A stretch of DNA of 64,000 nucleotides from Amborella trichopoda (GCF_000471905.2 NW_006499997.1:1849815-1913814), one strand, 5' to 3'; shown: positions 22,052 through 34,810, numbered from the stretch's first letter. The notes: a model not told the origin generated them from the letters alone. Made by a program: numbers and translations.

Positions 22052-23900
22052 CTATATTCTTAGAGCTAGGGTTTGTGAAGATACCCATCTTTGATCAGGC
22101 TCTTCGACGGGTTGATTTCTAGGTGTGACAATGATGTCCCCTCTATTGATTAACCCTTGAATCACCCGTTTCAAGTACATGCAGTTTTGGGTGTCAGGGG
22201 CATGGTTTTGATGCCATTTGCACCATTTTCTCTTATCTGTGACTTGAAATGGTGGTTCAATAGGTGGCAGGAGATAAACCATATCTAGCCAGGAGCAATT
22301 CCAACACTTTTTCTAGTGGGTCTTTGATAAGAGTGAATTATCCTCTCGCCATTGGTTATTATTTCGAGTGTTGGCTCTAGAATGACCCCTTCGGTTTTGG
22401 TTCTGATTGTTGTGCTGAGTGGTGGAACCTTGAGCCAGTCCGTTAACGATAATCTCATTAACCTGACCGGAAGCCTTCCCATCGTTATTGTTTTTTATAT
22501 TATTTTGGGAAGTTGTTATTAGTTTATTATCAGGCCTGATGCTGAGGGGTGTCCCTCTTGCCCTTTCATGTCGTGCCACCGGCTCGATCATGGAGTCGAA
22601 AAAGTGGGGGATAAGGCCTTGGTTGAAAAAGGTCATGTATTCAGGAGCAGCGTTCTCTAACGCCATGGAGATTTTGGCTGGGTCTATCAGTGGGCATTCT
22701 ACGACCCGAATTGCCGCCTCGCGGAATCGATGGATGAAATCCTAGAAGGATTCTCTTGGATTTTTCTTCGTTGCATTGAGTTCGCCCAGGGAGAGAGATC
22801 TTGGTGTAGACCCGCGGTAGTGAGAGACAAATAGGTTGAATATTTTGTTTGGAATGATGTGTGGTTGAGTGGACATTGTTCTCCAATGCCAGTTCAAGGT
22901 TTTGCATGTCAATGTTTACGAAAATAAGGCCTTTAGCTGGTTAGGCCTGTCTTGCAATGCTCTCATGGAGAGGAGATATGCGTTGACGTGAGCATCTAGA
23001 TCGCTCTTCCCGTTAAACCTTTTTCTAAATTCTAGGATAACAAATCCCAGGGGAAGGTACTCAATGCCTCCAAGGGTCTCTTGAACATAGGCCTTTGAGG
23101 GTAGAATATCCTGCATTCCCATTCTTACGAGCATATCCTACATTTCTTTTAAAGTGTCCTCTTGTTGAGTGGACAGTAAGCCCACTGGTCGGTGGGTTCC
23201 CAAGAGTCGATTGATTAGTTGAGATTTGGGGTATACGTTGGCTTGCATGGGCCAGCGATTGATGAGCCGTAGTCACCAGGGTGGTTTCATACACTTGCGT
23301 CTAAGAGACGTACTAAACCATGGGTGTCGCCACCGGTTGTTAAAATTGCACAGTTTCTTGGACCGGGTGAACTAGAGGGACTGATTGAAGAATCGGATGA
23401 CTCGGCGGTGCCAGGGATTGACGTATACCACCAAGTTGGTTGGGCATCGACCCATGAGCTGGGGAATGAACAGTGTAACCTAGGTCAATCAAACTTTTAA
23501 GGGCAGCTTGATGCCCCTGCTCCGTATAGTGTTAAGAACGTCATGAGCGGTACTACGGTTGCTCGAGGTTCGGTTGGATCCCCTAAACCTAGGTGGGTCT
23601 TGATTTTGAGATCGCTGCGCTTCAGGATTATCATGGTTTGAGTAGTGGGAATTGGCGTTAGATGCTGCATGAGTTTCTTCCCACACTCGACTTCTATTTT
23701 GGGTACTTAAAATCCCCTGTAGGACGACGCCTGGTCGGACAACCTGACTATTCAGTGTTTTTTGGGCTGAATTAGCCTTTCGAATCACACCGATTTCGAG
23801 ACTAGGAGTAGACCTTTGGGACTCTGCCTCCAACTGAAGACTTGGGCGTTGGATAATGGATTGGCCTGAGGTCTGTTGATAGATCCAAGGGATTGCAGCA
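22052..23900 (-). pseudogene. Tat Gag (capsid region and zinc knuckle)
   Basis: Minus-strand pieces include a capsid core with NGKSDLDAHVNAYLLSMRAL (22916-23134), then NLELALENNVHS (22900), and a CCHC-like knuckle region with WCKWHQNHAPDTQNC (about 22160-22230) followed by ALxNRGDI-like text. The N-terminal, polar part (23489-23833) is low complexity. At least three frameshifts and a number of stops are present. Confidence 0.8.
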
Positions 23901-24209
23901 TATTGGTCCCTAGGTTTGGGAAGGTTTGGTTTAGAGTCGGTTGTGGAGCAACATCATGGTCATGGTGACTCTCTTGTGCTGGGTTTTAGAATCTAGACTT
24001 AGGTATGACTCGAAGGCTTAGGGAAGACCTAAACTGACTCTAGGAGAAAAACTTTAACTGAGACCTAGGCTAAGACTAGACTGGAACCTAGACTTGCTAA
24101 ACTCAATGGGCTTTGGTCAAGACCCTGAACTAGGGTAAGCCTAGTCTAGCTCTAGAGGCAACTCTATGCTTAGACCTATGTTAGAATCTAAACTAAGATC
24201 TAGACTAGA

Positions 24210-24840
24210 TGGTGCACGAGTCCGGATCGAGGGTGGTCTAGGTTTGGATTGGGGCGTGAGCCTGGTTCAGACCTGGACGGTCCAAACCTGGATTGAGCTG
24301 GGTGAAAGCCTGGGCTTGGACCTAGAGGGTTTTGAAACTCGGATCTGATGTGGACCCAGAATGGATCAAGATTGAATTAGGAACGAGGCTTCGACTAGGG
24401 GGCCTAGGCTCGGACCTGGGTGTGAACCTGGTTTGGACCTGGGCTAGGCTTGGTATAAGCCTGAACTTGGACCCAGAGAATTTCGATGATCAGACCAGGT
24501 GTGGACCCGGACTGGATCAAAGATGAGCTAGGAATGAGCCTTCGGCTTGGACTAAGAGGGGGCCTAGGTTCAGACCAAGAGAGGGCCTAGGTTTGGACCA
24601 AGGCGAGACCTGGTTTGGACCTGGGTTAGGCTGGGTACAAGCCTTGACTTGGACCAAGAGAGTTTTAATGATCAGACCAAGCGTGGACTTGGACTGGATC
24701 AAAGATGATCTAGGAACGAGCCTTCGGCTCTGACCAAGAGGGGGCCTAGGTTCGGACCAAGGCGAAACCTGGTTCGAACTTGGGCTAAGCTGGGTATAAG
24801 CCTGAACTTGGACCCAGAAGCATCAGCTTGGACCAAAAGT
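24210..24840. repeat. 150-182-bp tandem repeat in the Tat leader
   Basis: The phrase actggatcaaagatg followed by ctaggaacgagcctt occurs at 24511 and 24693 (182 bp apart), with a diverged copy near 24361 and traces near 24230. Internal shorter units alternate cttggacc and ctgggtt words. It lies upstream of Gag and makes repeated minus-strand frames with a GPLLVQAEGSFL word; I regard those as by-products. Confidence 0.75.
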
Positions 24841-26239
24841 GGGTCCAGACTAGAATCTAAGATTAACCGATAAAAAATAAGCAAGCAAGCACATGAAAAC
24901 GTTTGACCTAGTCTGATTATAGGTTGGCTTGGCTTGAGAGTGGGTTCCTAGCTATTGAAGTGTGACCAGGCTGATATAGGTCCCCAAATAGGTTCTGGCC
25001 TCATGTTATAGGATGTTCACCAAGTCTTACTATATGTGGAGTTTCTTTGAGGAAAAGGATTACGGAGGGGCGTTCACAGTTAAAGTTACAAGAATCCCAA
25101 CAGCCTCGGCTCTCAATGATAGGTTCCCCTCACACCGTTAACGTGGATTTTGAGGGTTTTCGAAATATTTGTTTGTTGGTTTGCCGGGCATTCCTGGTCC
25201 AGTGTGTGCTGGAGTGTATAAAGAAGCACACAATAAAAAATAAAGTCAACCACACAATGCATAAAAAACAAGAAAGACAAATAAGCAAGCGTTCTGCACT
25301 GATCGTGCCTAGTGAGGCATGCTTCGAGACGAAATTCACTCGAAGCACAGTATAGATAGAAGGGTAAGCAACCCCTAAGAAGGTAAAGTCAGAAAAAATG
25401 AGACCAAGCACAGTCCGTGCTAAGTCGAGCAAGGCCCGAGTCGAGGGTGACTTGAACGGGACACGATTCTTGAGGGTGCAAGCAGCCCTCGATGTATATT
25501 TATTTTTATATTTTTATATTTTTTTTAACCTCGGTGAATCACAGTTAAACTAAACATGGTGAAAGCAGGGAAAACATGACCTAGATGAAAAATAATAAAC
25601 TAAAATAAAATCAGATAACCAGAATAGAGAAAACCTATCTGAGGTAAATTATTTTTTTTATATTTTTAAAAAATTTATTTTGAGACAAAATTTGGTGAAC
25701 AAGCAGCCCAAAGGATCTGGACCAGGTCTGTGGGGCTCATAATGTTTTTGGAACCTTTACAATTAGGCGACATGGGTGGTGTCGAGAAAACAGTAGATTT
25801 TTTTATATTTTTTTCTTGTCAAAAATAATGAAATACTAATGTTTTAAACTTGTAAGAATCGATAAAAAAATATATTTTTGATGACATAAATTAAAATAGA
25901 GTAAATAGACAAAAGCAGATAAGACAGATCTGTATCAAGTAAAATATTCTTTTTGGTATTTTTAAAAATTTTATTTTGCTCTAAAATTTTGCGAAAAGTC
26001 ATAAAAATGGCATTAGAACAGATTTTCAAAGTTTCAGCAAATTCTGAAACTTTCAAATTTTGGGCGACATGGGGAGTGTCCTAAATCTGGGGGACACTTC
26101 TAATGTCACCCAAATCAGACAGGGTTTCGGAGCACCAAAACCCTGGATCCTGATCCTCATAGATTCATGGGACTTATTGTGACTGATAAAAAATAGTGAA
26201 ATTAAATTGTACTATGGCGCTTGAATCATGCTCGAAACG
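24841..26239 (-). other. Tat 5' leader region
   Basis: Non-coding DNA between PBS and the tandem array. It holds extra copies of the GGGCGACA/GTGTC dyad at 26062-26111 and long AT runs at 25490-25950. No domain was seen in short open frames. Confidence 0.6.
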
Positions 26240-26256
26240 CCCTACGGTTGGCGCCA
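26240..26256 (-). other. Primer-binding site of the Tat element
   Basis: After the LTR end ATAGACA and a TTT spacer the minus strand reads TGGCGCCAACCGTAGGG. Tat/Ogre elements commonly start their PBS with TGGCG and are thought to use tRNA-Arg; the tRNA is not confirmed here. Confidence 0.82.
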
Positions 26257-26259
26257 AAA

Positions 26260-27608
26260 TGTCTATAATGCAAATTTGACATATCTTACGATGAATATCT
26301 CTCGATTTTAACATCTTAAACTAAATGAAAATTCAAGAAATAAAATGGTAAATAATGTGGGACAAATCGAATTCAGATTTGCCCGAAAACAAGCAAATCG
26401 GCTCTCAGATCGGTGGTAGGGCCAGGATGATCATGAGCATCCAAAACACGATTTTAAAGCGAATAAGCAGATCAAAATGGAATTAAAATAGTAAAGAAGA
26501 ATAAAAAAGAAGAAAGGAAAATGACACCATACCGGGCCGGATGGCTCGGGACTCCCCAGCCTTCTGGGGCTATCAGAACCGGTCCTCTTTTGTCTTTTTG
26601 ATTCGGATATTAGCTAACAAATCTTGATCGAGTAGGGTGGTTGTGCCCTGGAAATAGCTTAGAACTAGGGTTCTCAGGCTTAGGTTAAATAGGGTTTTTC
26701 TCTCTAAGTTTTTCTCCCAGATCTCTATCTCTTGCTGCACTCTAGTTCATCTCTATCCCAGGTTTTCTCTTTCTCCTTGGGTTTCTATCTCTATTGTTTT
26801 CTTTTTCTGAAGTATCCTCACGTTTCTCTCTCCTTCCCCTTCTAAATCGTCCCGAAAAGATGCTAAAAAGGGGGCCAAAATTGTTGGGAAGAATATCTTC
26901 CATCAACAAACAAATCTATCGATCAAAGATCCACCTTTTTGGGGTCACAGATTCAGGCGACACGGGCCGTGTGACCCTAACGACACGCCTAGTGCTGCCT
27001 CAAGAAAGGTAAAAAAACATCAAAAAATCCAAAAAATTCATTTCGGGGTAAAATGGTTTGGGCAACATGGGCCGTGTTGCCTGAGCGACACTAGCAGTGT
27101 CACCCAAATCTAGGCGACACTAAAATTTGGTCAAAATTAATTTTTTTTACTTTGATTGCATTCCCGATCCTCTTGTGAAGCTACCAGAAAGAAATTGGGT
27201 CAAAATATATTTTTTACTATTTTTAATGATTTTTTTTGTAAAACAGGATAATTACTAGAATGACTTGGGCGACACCGTCAGTGTCGTCCAGTCCAGGCTG
27301 GGCTAACTCAAAGCTTGTCCAAATTTCCTTTTTTCATTTTGTTTTTTTCCTTAGCATCTTATGAATCTCTTAGAGAAAATTTGTATCAAAACAGATTTAT
27401 TTACTATTTTTAATGATTTTTTTGGTAAAACAAGGCCTTTAAAAAAATCTTGGTCAAAACAGGGATTTTGCAGGGTTCCGGGCAAGAAGACTGGTTTCGG
27501 GTCACATGATAGGTTGTGTGAACTGCGGATTTGGGTTTACTAGGTTAAATATGATTCTAAGAGTCCAGAAACCGTAGAATTTCCCAGTTTTAAGATGGGG
27601 TGTCTACA
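26260..27608 (-). mobile_element. 5' LTR of the Tat element (right copy)
   Basis: The minus strand starts TGTAGACACC and ends ATTATAGACA. It carries dyads at 26955-26978, 27060-27082, 27083-27105 and 27268-27290. It is 55 bp longer than the left copy, mainly because extra dyad-containing sequence is present near 26960-27100. Confidence 0.92.
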
Positions 27609-27613
27609 ATTGG
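27609..27613 (+). repeat. Target-site duplication, right copy (ATTGG)
   Basis: Identical to 15307-15311. Sequence beyond it continues the older Tat Gag that is interrupted at 15306. Confidence 0.92.
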
Positions 27614-30600
27614 CATCACATGTTTTGATTTCCTTCCTCCACATGCTCCATATTTCTAGGCACATGAGGTGTAATCATTCCCAATCGTACTAATGCTTTG
27701 AAGATAATGGGGAGCATGTTGGGGGACAGTTCGCTCAAAGAATTGTTGTAGGATTGTCTCTCTTGCATTGTCACTATGTGCACAGCCTCTGTAATTTTAA
27801 AAGCTTTCTTAAGACTATCCAGTTCTATCTGTCCTTTTCGGATTGAGGCCTCAATGTGCTCTTTGAGCATAACATAATCTTGCATAGAGTGTCCCAACAT
27901 TTGATGACAGGCACAGTAGTTCATATGATCGACGAGCCTTTCTTGTTCAGACCTTCTCATTGCAAGAAGGGTTACCATGCCTTACTCTATGAGAATCTTC
28001 AAGAGAGTTGGTATCCATGCTTTGTTGAAACTGTACTGCTGGTTCAGTCTTTGCAGGAATTTTTTGGGCTGATACAAATTTTACGTTGGGGGTACTCTAT
28101 TATAAATTTGAGGCTGAGGTTGCTGTTGTTGGGGCTTCCCTTGACCCCTGGGCAGTATCGTCCCTTGAGAGGTGTCTAATGTCTGAAGAGGATTGACATT
28201 AGCTGAAGGTGTGGAACTAACCATGTTTCTTTGCTGGCTAGCACAATGGTTAGGCCTCATGGAATTCCGACCTTGATTCTCCCTTGGTTTGATTCTAAGT
28301 TCCATTATGATGCCTTAGTAGGCTCTCGATCTTCACCGCTTTAGAGATCATGTGTGAGAATGTAGTGGGGTTGGAGGCTTCAACATGAAGAGAAATGTCT
28401 CTCTTCATGTTGCACATTTGAAAGACATCAATCGTGGGCATGAGATTGGTTTGGTACATCAAGTCTCTCCATCTTTGGACATAGTCGTTGACAGGTTCAT
28501 GGATTCCTCGAGTCATGGTGAGAAGCTCTATAACATGAACTTCTTATTCTACTTCGTAGAAGCGCTTATAGAACAAGTGCTCCATCTCTTCCCAAGAATG
28601 TACAGAATTGGGCGGTAGCCATGCATACCATTTTAAAGAGGGTCCAGCTAATGTTCCACAACCTAACGGAGAATTGGTCGGGAATCGGAGGCTGACTCTT
28701 GACATGTTGACACAAAATGTGCCGCATGCTACTGTGGTGAGCCAGTGCCACTGAAGATTGGGCAGTCTTCCTTTTTGATATCTCAAAGGAAATGGGACTT
28801 GATCAATAAAAGGTGGATAAGGCTTCTTAAAATGGATGTTTTCTTGAGTCTTTGCCACCTGTAAGCCTCAGATACTCTGGTCGATCAAGTTTTGAACACC
28901 CTCTTAAGTGAACGTGGGTAAAGTAGCTTGGGAGACTATATTACTTGGCCTTCAGAAAATATAAGGAGGTTTGGAGGCCTCGAAATAGGAGAAGGAAGGA
29001 GAGTTAGCCTTCTGATGTGAAGATCCTTCGACTGAGCGAGCATTCTCTAGGCTTGTGAACCTATCCATTATATTGTTCAACATAATGCTATAGCGAGCCA
29101 TGGGATCCTCCGGTTCCTCGTTGTCTTGGCTGACCGCCATCACGTCAGCTCATTTTCCATGATCTTATAGTTCAGACATAGAAGTGGTCCTAGGCCTTTT
29201 CAGACCACGATCTGCTATTGCCTGTAACAAGGACTCAACTTGCCCAAACTGCTCTTGGGAATGCCTCAGGGACTGAGTGAGTATTGGCTCTAGATGGCCT
29301 TCTGGGCCGTGTCACTGACGGACCTGGCCTGTGAGGGCTTTGTGGCCATCTTTCTACTAGGATGGGCTTGAGACAGCCTTGGAGCCATATCTCATCTGTT
29401 TGCTAGTGACAACCTTGGGGGCCGCAGATCGGGTAATTGCTTGTGATAGCCTCGGGGCCACGGGTCCGAAGAATTTGACTCATCCTCTTGAACCTCTACG
29501 ATGCAACAGATAAAACATGTTTCGCTTTAGTGAGTCTTCTGGGGTTGAAGACTCTATTTCCTTTTTGTGAAGCGTAACTTTCATCCCCTTCTTTTGTTTG
29601 ATGTGTAAATTCCAATAGACTCTCTCCCACAATTGGAATTGGATTTGGCATCTGGATTGATTGGATTGTCTCAAAGAGATGAGCGCGAAGTCCATAAATT
29701 CGGACAATGTATGGTATCGAGGGAGAAGGGAGCTCGGATTCGACCTTAGAGGTTTGAGTTTTCTTAAAGAAGGAAGTTGCTATTTTTTCGATTTGGGAGG
29801 CACCATCTTGCCCCGAGTCCAGCCTCGAGGACCAGTTCGCACGTACGAAGAAGGGGTAGACAATATGGTGAAACTTCTTCCAATACCATGTGGTCATGGA
29901 CTTAGGGATGGACAAGGGCGTATTCAATGACCCTTTTCACTTTTTCCTAGTAACATCCTTAGACCTGTGCGTGTGTGCATAATTCGCAACAGTGTTTAAG
30001 GCGATTTGAGATTCAACCCCTGGTGAAATGAAAGGCTTTGCATTTGACATGCCCGCCTTTACAGCTTCAGCTTTAGAACCGTTTTCATGCATGTGCGCAT
30101 TTTTACGGGTCCTTCAATTAAGTTGAAGGTCGTGTGCTTGCCTATGTGCAGTCCTTGAACTGCCCCAAGCTAAGTGATTATCATGTAATGCATTGGTGGA
30201 CTAATGACCACTTCTTGTGTGTCCAGGTCTCAAGAGACCCAAAGTAGGTGAGGGAGGTGATCGAGGTAAGATTATGCTTGCCTCGTTTTGTCATGGCAAT
30301 GGTCGAACCATCTTCCATGATGTGTATGAGTGTGTGAGGAGTGGCTCTGTAGCTGCTCTAGCAGGATGAAATGGCGAGAGAGACACCAGCATGAAGTGTG
30401 TGCGGCAACTTACTAGTATTAGTAATGTCGATGTTGATTGAGGGAGGGATAACATTACGATTACCCACAGAGTTGGTGGCCTTGGAAGGACCCACGAAAC
30501 GAAGAGAAGGGGTGGCGTTAGAACCACTCTTATGCTTAGGAATGGCTGAGTGTCTGCAAGTAACAGAGTTTACATGAAAGGAGGTAAATATTGACCCACC

Positions 30601-30903
30601 AATGCAGCTGACGCCAATAGGGTTTCCTTTGATGAGTGTACATAGGGAGCGAGGGGTTTTAGTACCCTTTCCCAAGTTTCCCCAAGCCTATGTTAGGGTA
30701 ATGGGGCTAGTCGGGCCACTCGAGGAAGACATGGGATGGGCATCTTGGACCTTCTTGATTCCCATGGGTAAGGTCACAAATAAGGGAATGAAGAAGTCCC
30801 CAATTTTGATGAAACGAAGTGGTTGAATTCCCTTGCAATTTTAGACAAAGAAAGGAATGAGATATTTATTCGAAGACAGTCTGAACCAACTATAGGGTGG
30901 CTT
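27614..30903 (-). pseudogene. Older Tat/Ogre-like element: leader ORF region and Gag (proximal fragment)
   Basis: Minus-strand Gag pieces are: IDQVPFPLRYQKGRLP (near 28810), EEMEHLFYKRFYEVE (near 28560), YVQRWRDL (28460), SRHH-type end (28310), and a knuckle-like CACHQMLGHSMQD (about 27890-27930) followed by LKEHIEASIRKGQIELDSL. These match the + strand element at 60.2-61.3 kb segment by segment. Upstream, 29480-30680 holds decayed leader-ORF frames; Ogre-type elements have an extra ORF before Gag, which may be what this is. The frame continues at 15306 once the young insertion is left out. Confidence 0.8.
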
Positions 30904-30922
30904 ATCCTCAGTGGAGTTGCCA
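30904..30922 (-). other. Primer-binding site of the older Ogre-like element
   Basis: The minus strand reads TGGCAACTCCACTGAGGAT, two bases after an LTR end GACCA. It matches the PBS-like sites at 49127-49145 and 58350-58368 except for few bases. Confidence 0.8.
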
Positions 30923-30924
30923 GT

Positions 30925-33650
30925 TGGTCGGTGCCTGATTTTTGCTTCCCACGCGACGGCGTGCCGACTTGGGGAACACCCTCTCTCAAACAACCGTGAA
31001 GGAAACACGTGCCTGAGCGTTTGGGCTTGCGCGTATGCTCCTCTTGATGCGGATAGGAACCAACAGCGAGAGATATTTTTAACGACAAGTACACGTTTAT
31101 GAGCTTACCTTATCGTTTGAAGGCTTTGGGGATCGCCCGAGCAGTTGCTCTCTTAGAACAATTACGAAGCCCTCCAGCTGTCTATCAACGCGGTTTGCAC
31201 ACGAACTCTCTTCAAACTTGATAATCATCTCCGTTCTTTATCTTTGAAGGGTTGGAACCCCTCGTGGCGAGACTCGGCAATAATCAGAGCACCTAAAGGG
31301 GTTGGAACTTTCTGAAAGACCAACTCAGAAGGACTCCTCCCAAGTGTTCGAGTGAGAGAGAGGCTAGGTCTCTTACAACTCAACTCGACTGTATGAGATG
31401 AAAGTTAGAGTGGGAATCTTACCATTAAAACCCTACAGTAACTCTAAGGTTCACTGAGTCAAACATGCGATTAGTAAAAGATGGATAGCATGCGCCAAGG
31501 CGCGAGTGTAGGATGTAATGTGGAAGGTTGTGCAAAACGGCGAGGATGCGAGTGTTAGTAGTGGCGAGTTGCGCATAGAGATGCGAGTCCGACGTGGATG
31601 AGCCAAGTTACACGTGAATGCGTGAGCACGAGAAGAAGGGACGAGGTTGCACACATACATGTGGGTGCGAGATAGATGCACAAAGCTGCACGCATACCTG
31701 CGAGTGTTAGACGGGTGCACAAAGTTACGCTCGGATGCCCGAGTATGGGGCCCATGGGCACAGGTGCAAGATGAATACACAAAACTACGCGCGGATGCAC
31801 AGGTAAAGAGAGTAAGAACAGGTAAGGAGGAGGGTTGTGACCTAACGTAGGTGCACTTTCGTGGGCCTCTTTGCATGCATGTGAAAGAGAAGGGACAAGG
31901 GGTGTTTAAGGTTAGGGAATGTAGGCTATGGTGTAGGCGAGGTTGAGTGGAGTGGTATGTGGTTTGGGGTCTCAGCTAGGGTGCGCATAGTGGGTGGTGT
32001 GCTGGATGCAGGTTAGAGTGTACGCTAAGGTGCGCAGTGTGGGCTAAGGTGCGGGGACTGGAGTATAGGCTAGGATGTAGGCTAAGGTGCACAGTGTGGT
32101 ATAAGGTACGTGGACTGGGGTAGAGGGGTAATTTCTCACTCTGCTAAAATTTTCTCTCTCCTCAGCACTGGATCCAAAAGTTAGAGGCAAAGTAGGCTCA
32201 ATGTCTAAATTTCATTAACGAATGATCCAGCCCTTTTACAATTGACCTAAATTTTTTTATATAGAGCAACCATAAAACATGAGTCGATGCTCAAAACTAA
32301 GCCAAATTGTGGAAACATAGAATTAAAGAAATTACCATAAAATATCGTATTTGGGCAAAATGACCAATCTACCCCTTAAATATTTTGGGCTAATGACAAA
32401 ACCATCCCTCCTTGAGGGGCCGCTTTTCATTGCTAGACTTCGAAAGCTTTTTGAGCGCTTGTGGTAGTGATTCAGACCATTCATCGTCATAGAATTGATG
32501 CTTGATCCATTCTGAACATTTTGATGTCCTTTGATCGTCTTGAAACAAACATTTCCCAAAGTGTAAATATCCATCCAAGTCCATAACTTCAATCATCAAT
32601 GCTATGTGATCCGTGACGTTCCGAGTCGTCCTTTTGATTGCAAATTAAAGAGAACGCTATCAGAATCATTTTGCAACAAGTTTTGCCTGATTTGGTTTCT
32701 ACTTGAACTATTTCCAAATTTGGAAAGTCGTCGGAGCATGGGATTCTGGCGAACAGGAAATATTTACACCTTCAACCTTGGACTTCACACTATCCGTCCT
32801 TTAACTTCTTGTAAAATTCTATCAGACTTGTAGCCCTTTGCGATACGGTTGCAACGAATCTAATTTCATGGTGATTCGATACACGAATCTCAAGTGTTCG
32901 CTTCGCAAATCATGGGATGTCTTCTTTAAAATTTTTGATTTTTATGGTTACAAGCTCGTCTTCTCTTGAGAAAATATCTCGTCTCGAGCCACATTATAAT
33001 GCATGCCTTATGTCAAAATGTTTGGGTCTTCGAGAGCTTGCTTGTGTCCAATTCCAAATGAGTGAGCTATAAGCGCTCAAAAACCATCTCGAGAGGTGAA
33101 AGCACAATTTTTAGAGATGGAAACTAGTTCACCTACGCTGCACTGTAATAGTGTAAAACCCACCCTTTTGTGGTAATTTAGGCCCAAAATGGTCCTAGAA
33201 GGTCCAATTGAGCCAAAATTTGGTCATATTGAGCCCAAATTTAGTCACTAGGGGTTTTTCGATGTTCTGATTTCAATGACAGTGGTCTGGTACCATTTTA
33301 AAGCCCCGAGATAAGGCTATAGTTATAAGGCTCACTTTCAGCATGAGTGGAACTAGAGTTGTGAATCAAGTTTCATCCTGATAATGCCAAAACTGGTCAG
33401 AATGTCGTGAAACTTTGCAAGTATTCTTCAGGCATCCCAAAATATCCTTTTCATACATTAGGAAGTCATTCTAGTGCTTTCTCCAAAGTTTCCCAGTTTT
33501 AGGCTTATTTTGTAGTATTCTCGTGGTCTGGCGGTGTCTTGGGTACCAACGGGACTAAGTCATTACTGGCTCTCTTCTTATTCATGTTGGGCATATAAGT
33601 ATGTCAAAAATGATGTATAACAAGCTCAAATAGATGTTTCTAAATCCTAA
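30925..33650 (-). mobile_element. 5' LTR of the older Ogre-like element (minus strand)
   Basis: On the minus strand it ends GGCACCGACCA next to the PBS. A TATA-like CTATATAAA lies near 32263 on the minus strand, followed by a CATTAATGAAATTT word and a GAGGAGAGAGAAAA tract, the same order as in the + strand LTRs at 44.6-44.8 kb and 56.2-56.3 kb. The upstream part (32150-33640) aligns in the same orientation with 37350-38770. The 5' end is not precisely placed. It contains a degenerate ~50-bp tandem array at about 31490-31810. Confidence 0.65.
31490..31810. repeat. Degenerate ~50-bp tandem array in U5
   Basis: Recurring words are gatgcacaaagttgcacgc-like and gcgagtgttagacgg-like with changes. 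Overlapping open frames on the minus strand are Cys/His/Thr-rich low complexity and probably meaningless. Confidence 0.6.
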
Positions 33651-33739
33651 TTCTTAAAATCGGTGGGCTTCTTCCTATTCTTGTGCAATCAGCGAAACAA
33701 GTAACTAAAAATAGTTAGACGCTGCTACATTTTCCAGAA

Positions 33740-34800
33740 ATGGGGATAGCCTTGCGAAGCTCATAACTCAGCAAGCACAAGGTGGATCAGGCTCAAATTT
33801 AGGTATGTAATTTTCTTCGATGTGAGGAAGATGTTGACATATGGCATGCTCCAAGTTGATCACCAAGCTAAGAGAAATCATAGAGAGAAGTTTGCATGAA
33901 AAGTGCATTATACAAATATTTGTGTGTAGGATATCCTCTCACTTCAATGGACATAACTCGAAGCCCCAAGGTCCTATGGACTTAAAAATAGAGACATTTT
34001 AATGGTGACCTGAAGAGCTTCAGTTTGAGGTAAAATACGCCCAGGATGAGGAATGGAAAGGCACTTGATCAAGGTTCACGAAGAGAGAGAGGTTCCATTT
34101 AGTGGTTGCCAAAAAACCACTCTTCCAACAATTCCCAAATATCATAAAATGGTCAATCAGAGGCCAAATCACATGGTTTTTTTATGAAAAACGACCACAA
34201 AGAATTCCTCTTAGATTTACCATAAAAGAGAAGACCAAAGAAGCTATATTTTGAGCTAGATCGAGCAATGGAAAAGTTCAAGTTTGCATGTTTGACCAAA
34301 AACGTTAATGCTTTCAAGAACATGATCAATACTCCATGACACCATGTAAATTATACAACAAAATGATCATCTCATGAAGATTTACGTTTTCATGATGATA
34401 GATCACCCGAAACGTCGTTGGAAATCATAGAAAGAAGGCCTCAAACCATGTGGATGGGAAGAGGCCCCTTTTACCTATTTGTCATTTTTATGTTTTTATT
34501 AAGGTCATCATTGGTCTTTTTACACAATTTTGGTATTTTCAATTTATTCATTTTAATTCTATTTTTATGCAATTCTCGGGGGTTTTGAGCACACACCCAT
34601 GTTCAAGGGTGGCTCTATATAAAGCCATGCATTGAAATTGTAAAAGGTTGGCTTGAATACATTGAAAATTGTGAGTGAAATTAAGGCTTAACCTAGGCGA
34701 GAGAGTCTTTTTTGAGCTTCTTTGAAAGCCCTTTTGCCCTTGAGTGAGGAGAGAGAAAATTGTACACTTAAAAGACCTACCCCTCTCTATCGTACTCCTT
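33740..34800 (+). mobile_element. Partial plus-strand Ogre-like LTR
   Basis: It aligns in + orientation with 43840-44800 and 55360-56340: a gatatgtggcatg-like region near 33836, an acacccatgtt phrase near 34580, and a TATA box in CTCTATATAAAGCC near 34611-34624. Its left part meets the minus-strand LTR head to head, and no clean LTR start is visible, so it is probably truncated. Confidence 0.55.
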
Positions 34801-34810
34801 AGGTGTACCA

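Larger units (their letters stand above)
15312..27608 (-). mobile_element. Nearly complete 12.3-kb Tat-lineage Ty3/gypsy retrotransposon
   Basis: Both LTRs are present (15312-16605 and 26260-27608), with ATTGG duplications on each side, a PBS inside the right LTR and a polypurine tract inside the left LTR, so transcription runs right to left. In order on the minus strand are: 5' LTR, PBS, long leader with a tandem array, Gag, protease, reverse transcriptase, RNase H, a second (archaeal-type) RNase H, integrase, PPT and 3' LTR. The second RNase H before integrase is the hallmark of the Tat lineage. All coding parts are broken by stops or frameshifts, so this copy is not autonomous. It sits inside an older Tat element of the same orientation. 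Confidence 0.92.

Noticed and set aside
31451-31876. 141-codon Cys/Thr/Arg-rich minus-strand frame as a secreted peptide gene
   Set aside because: It follows a degenerate ~50-bp tandem array in an LTR; related frames appear in other phases.
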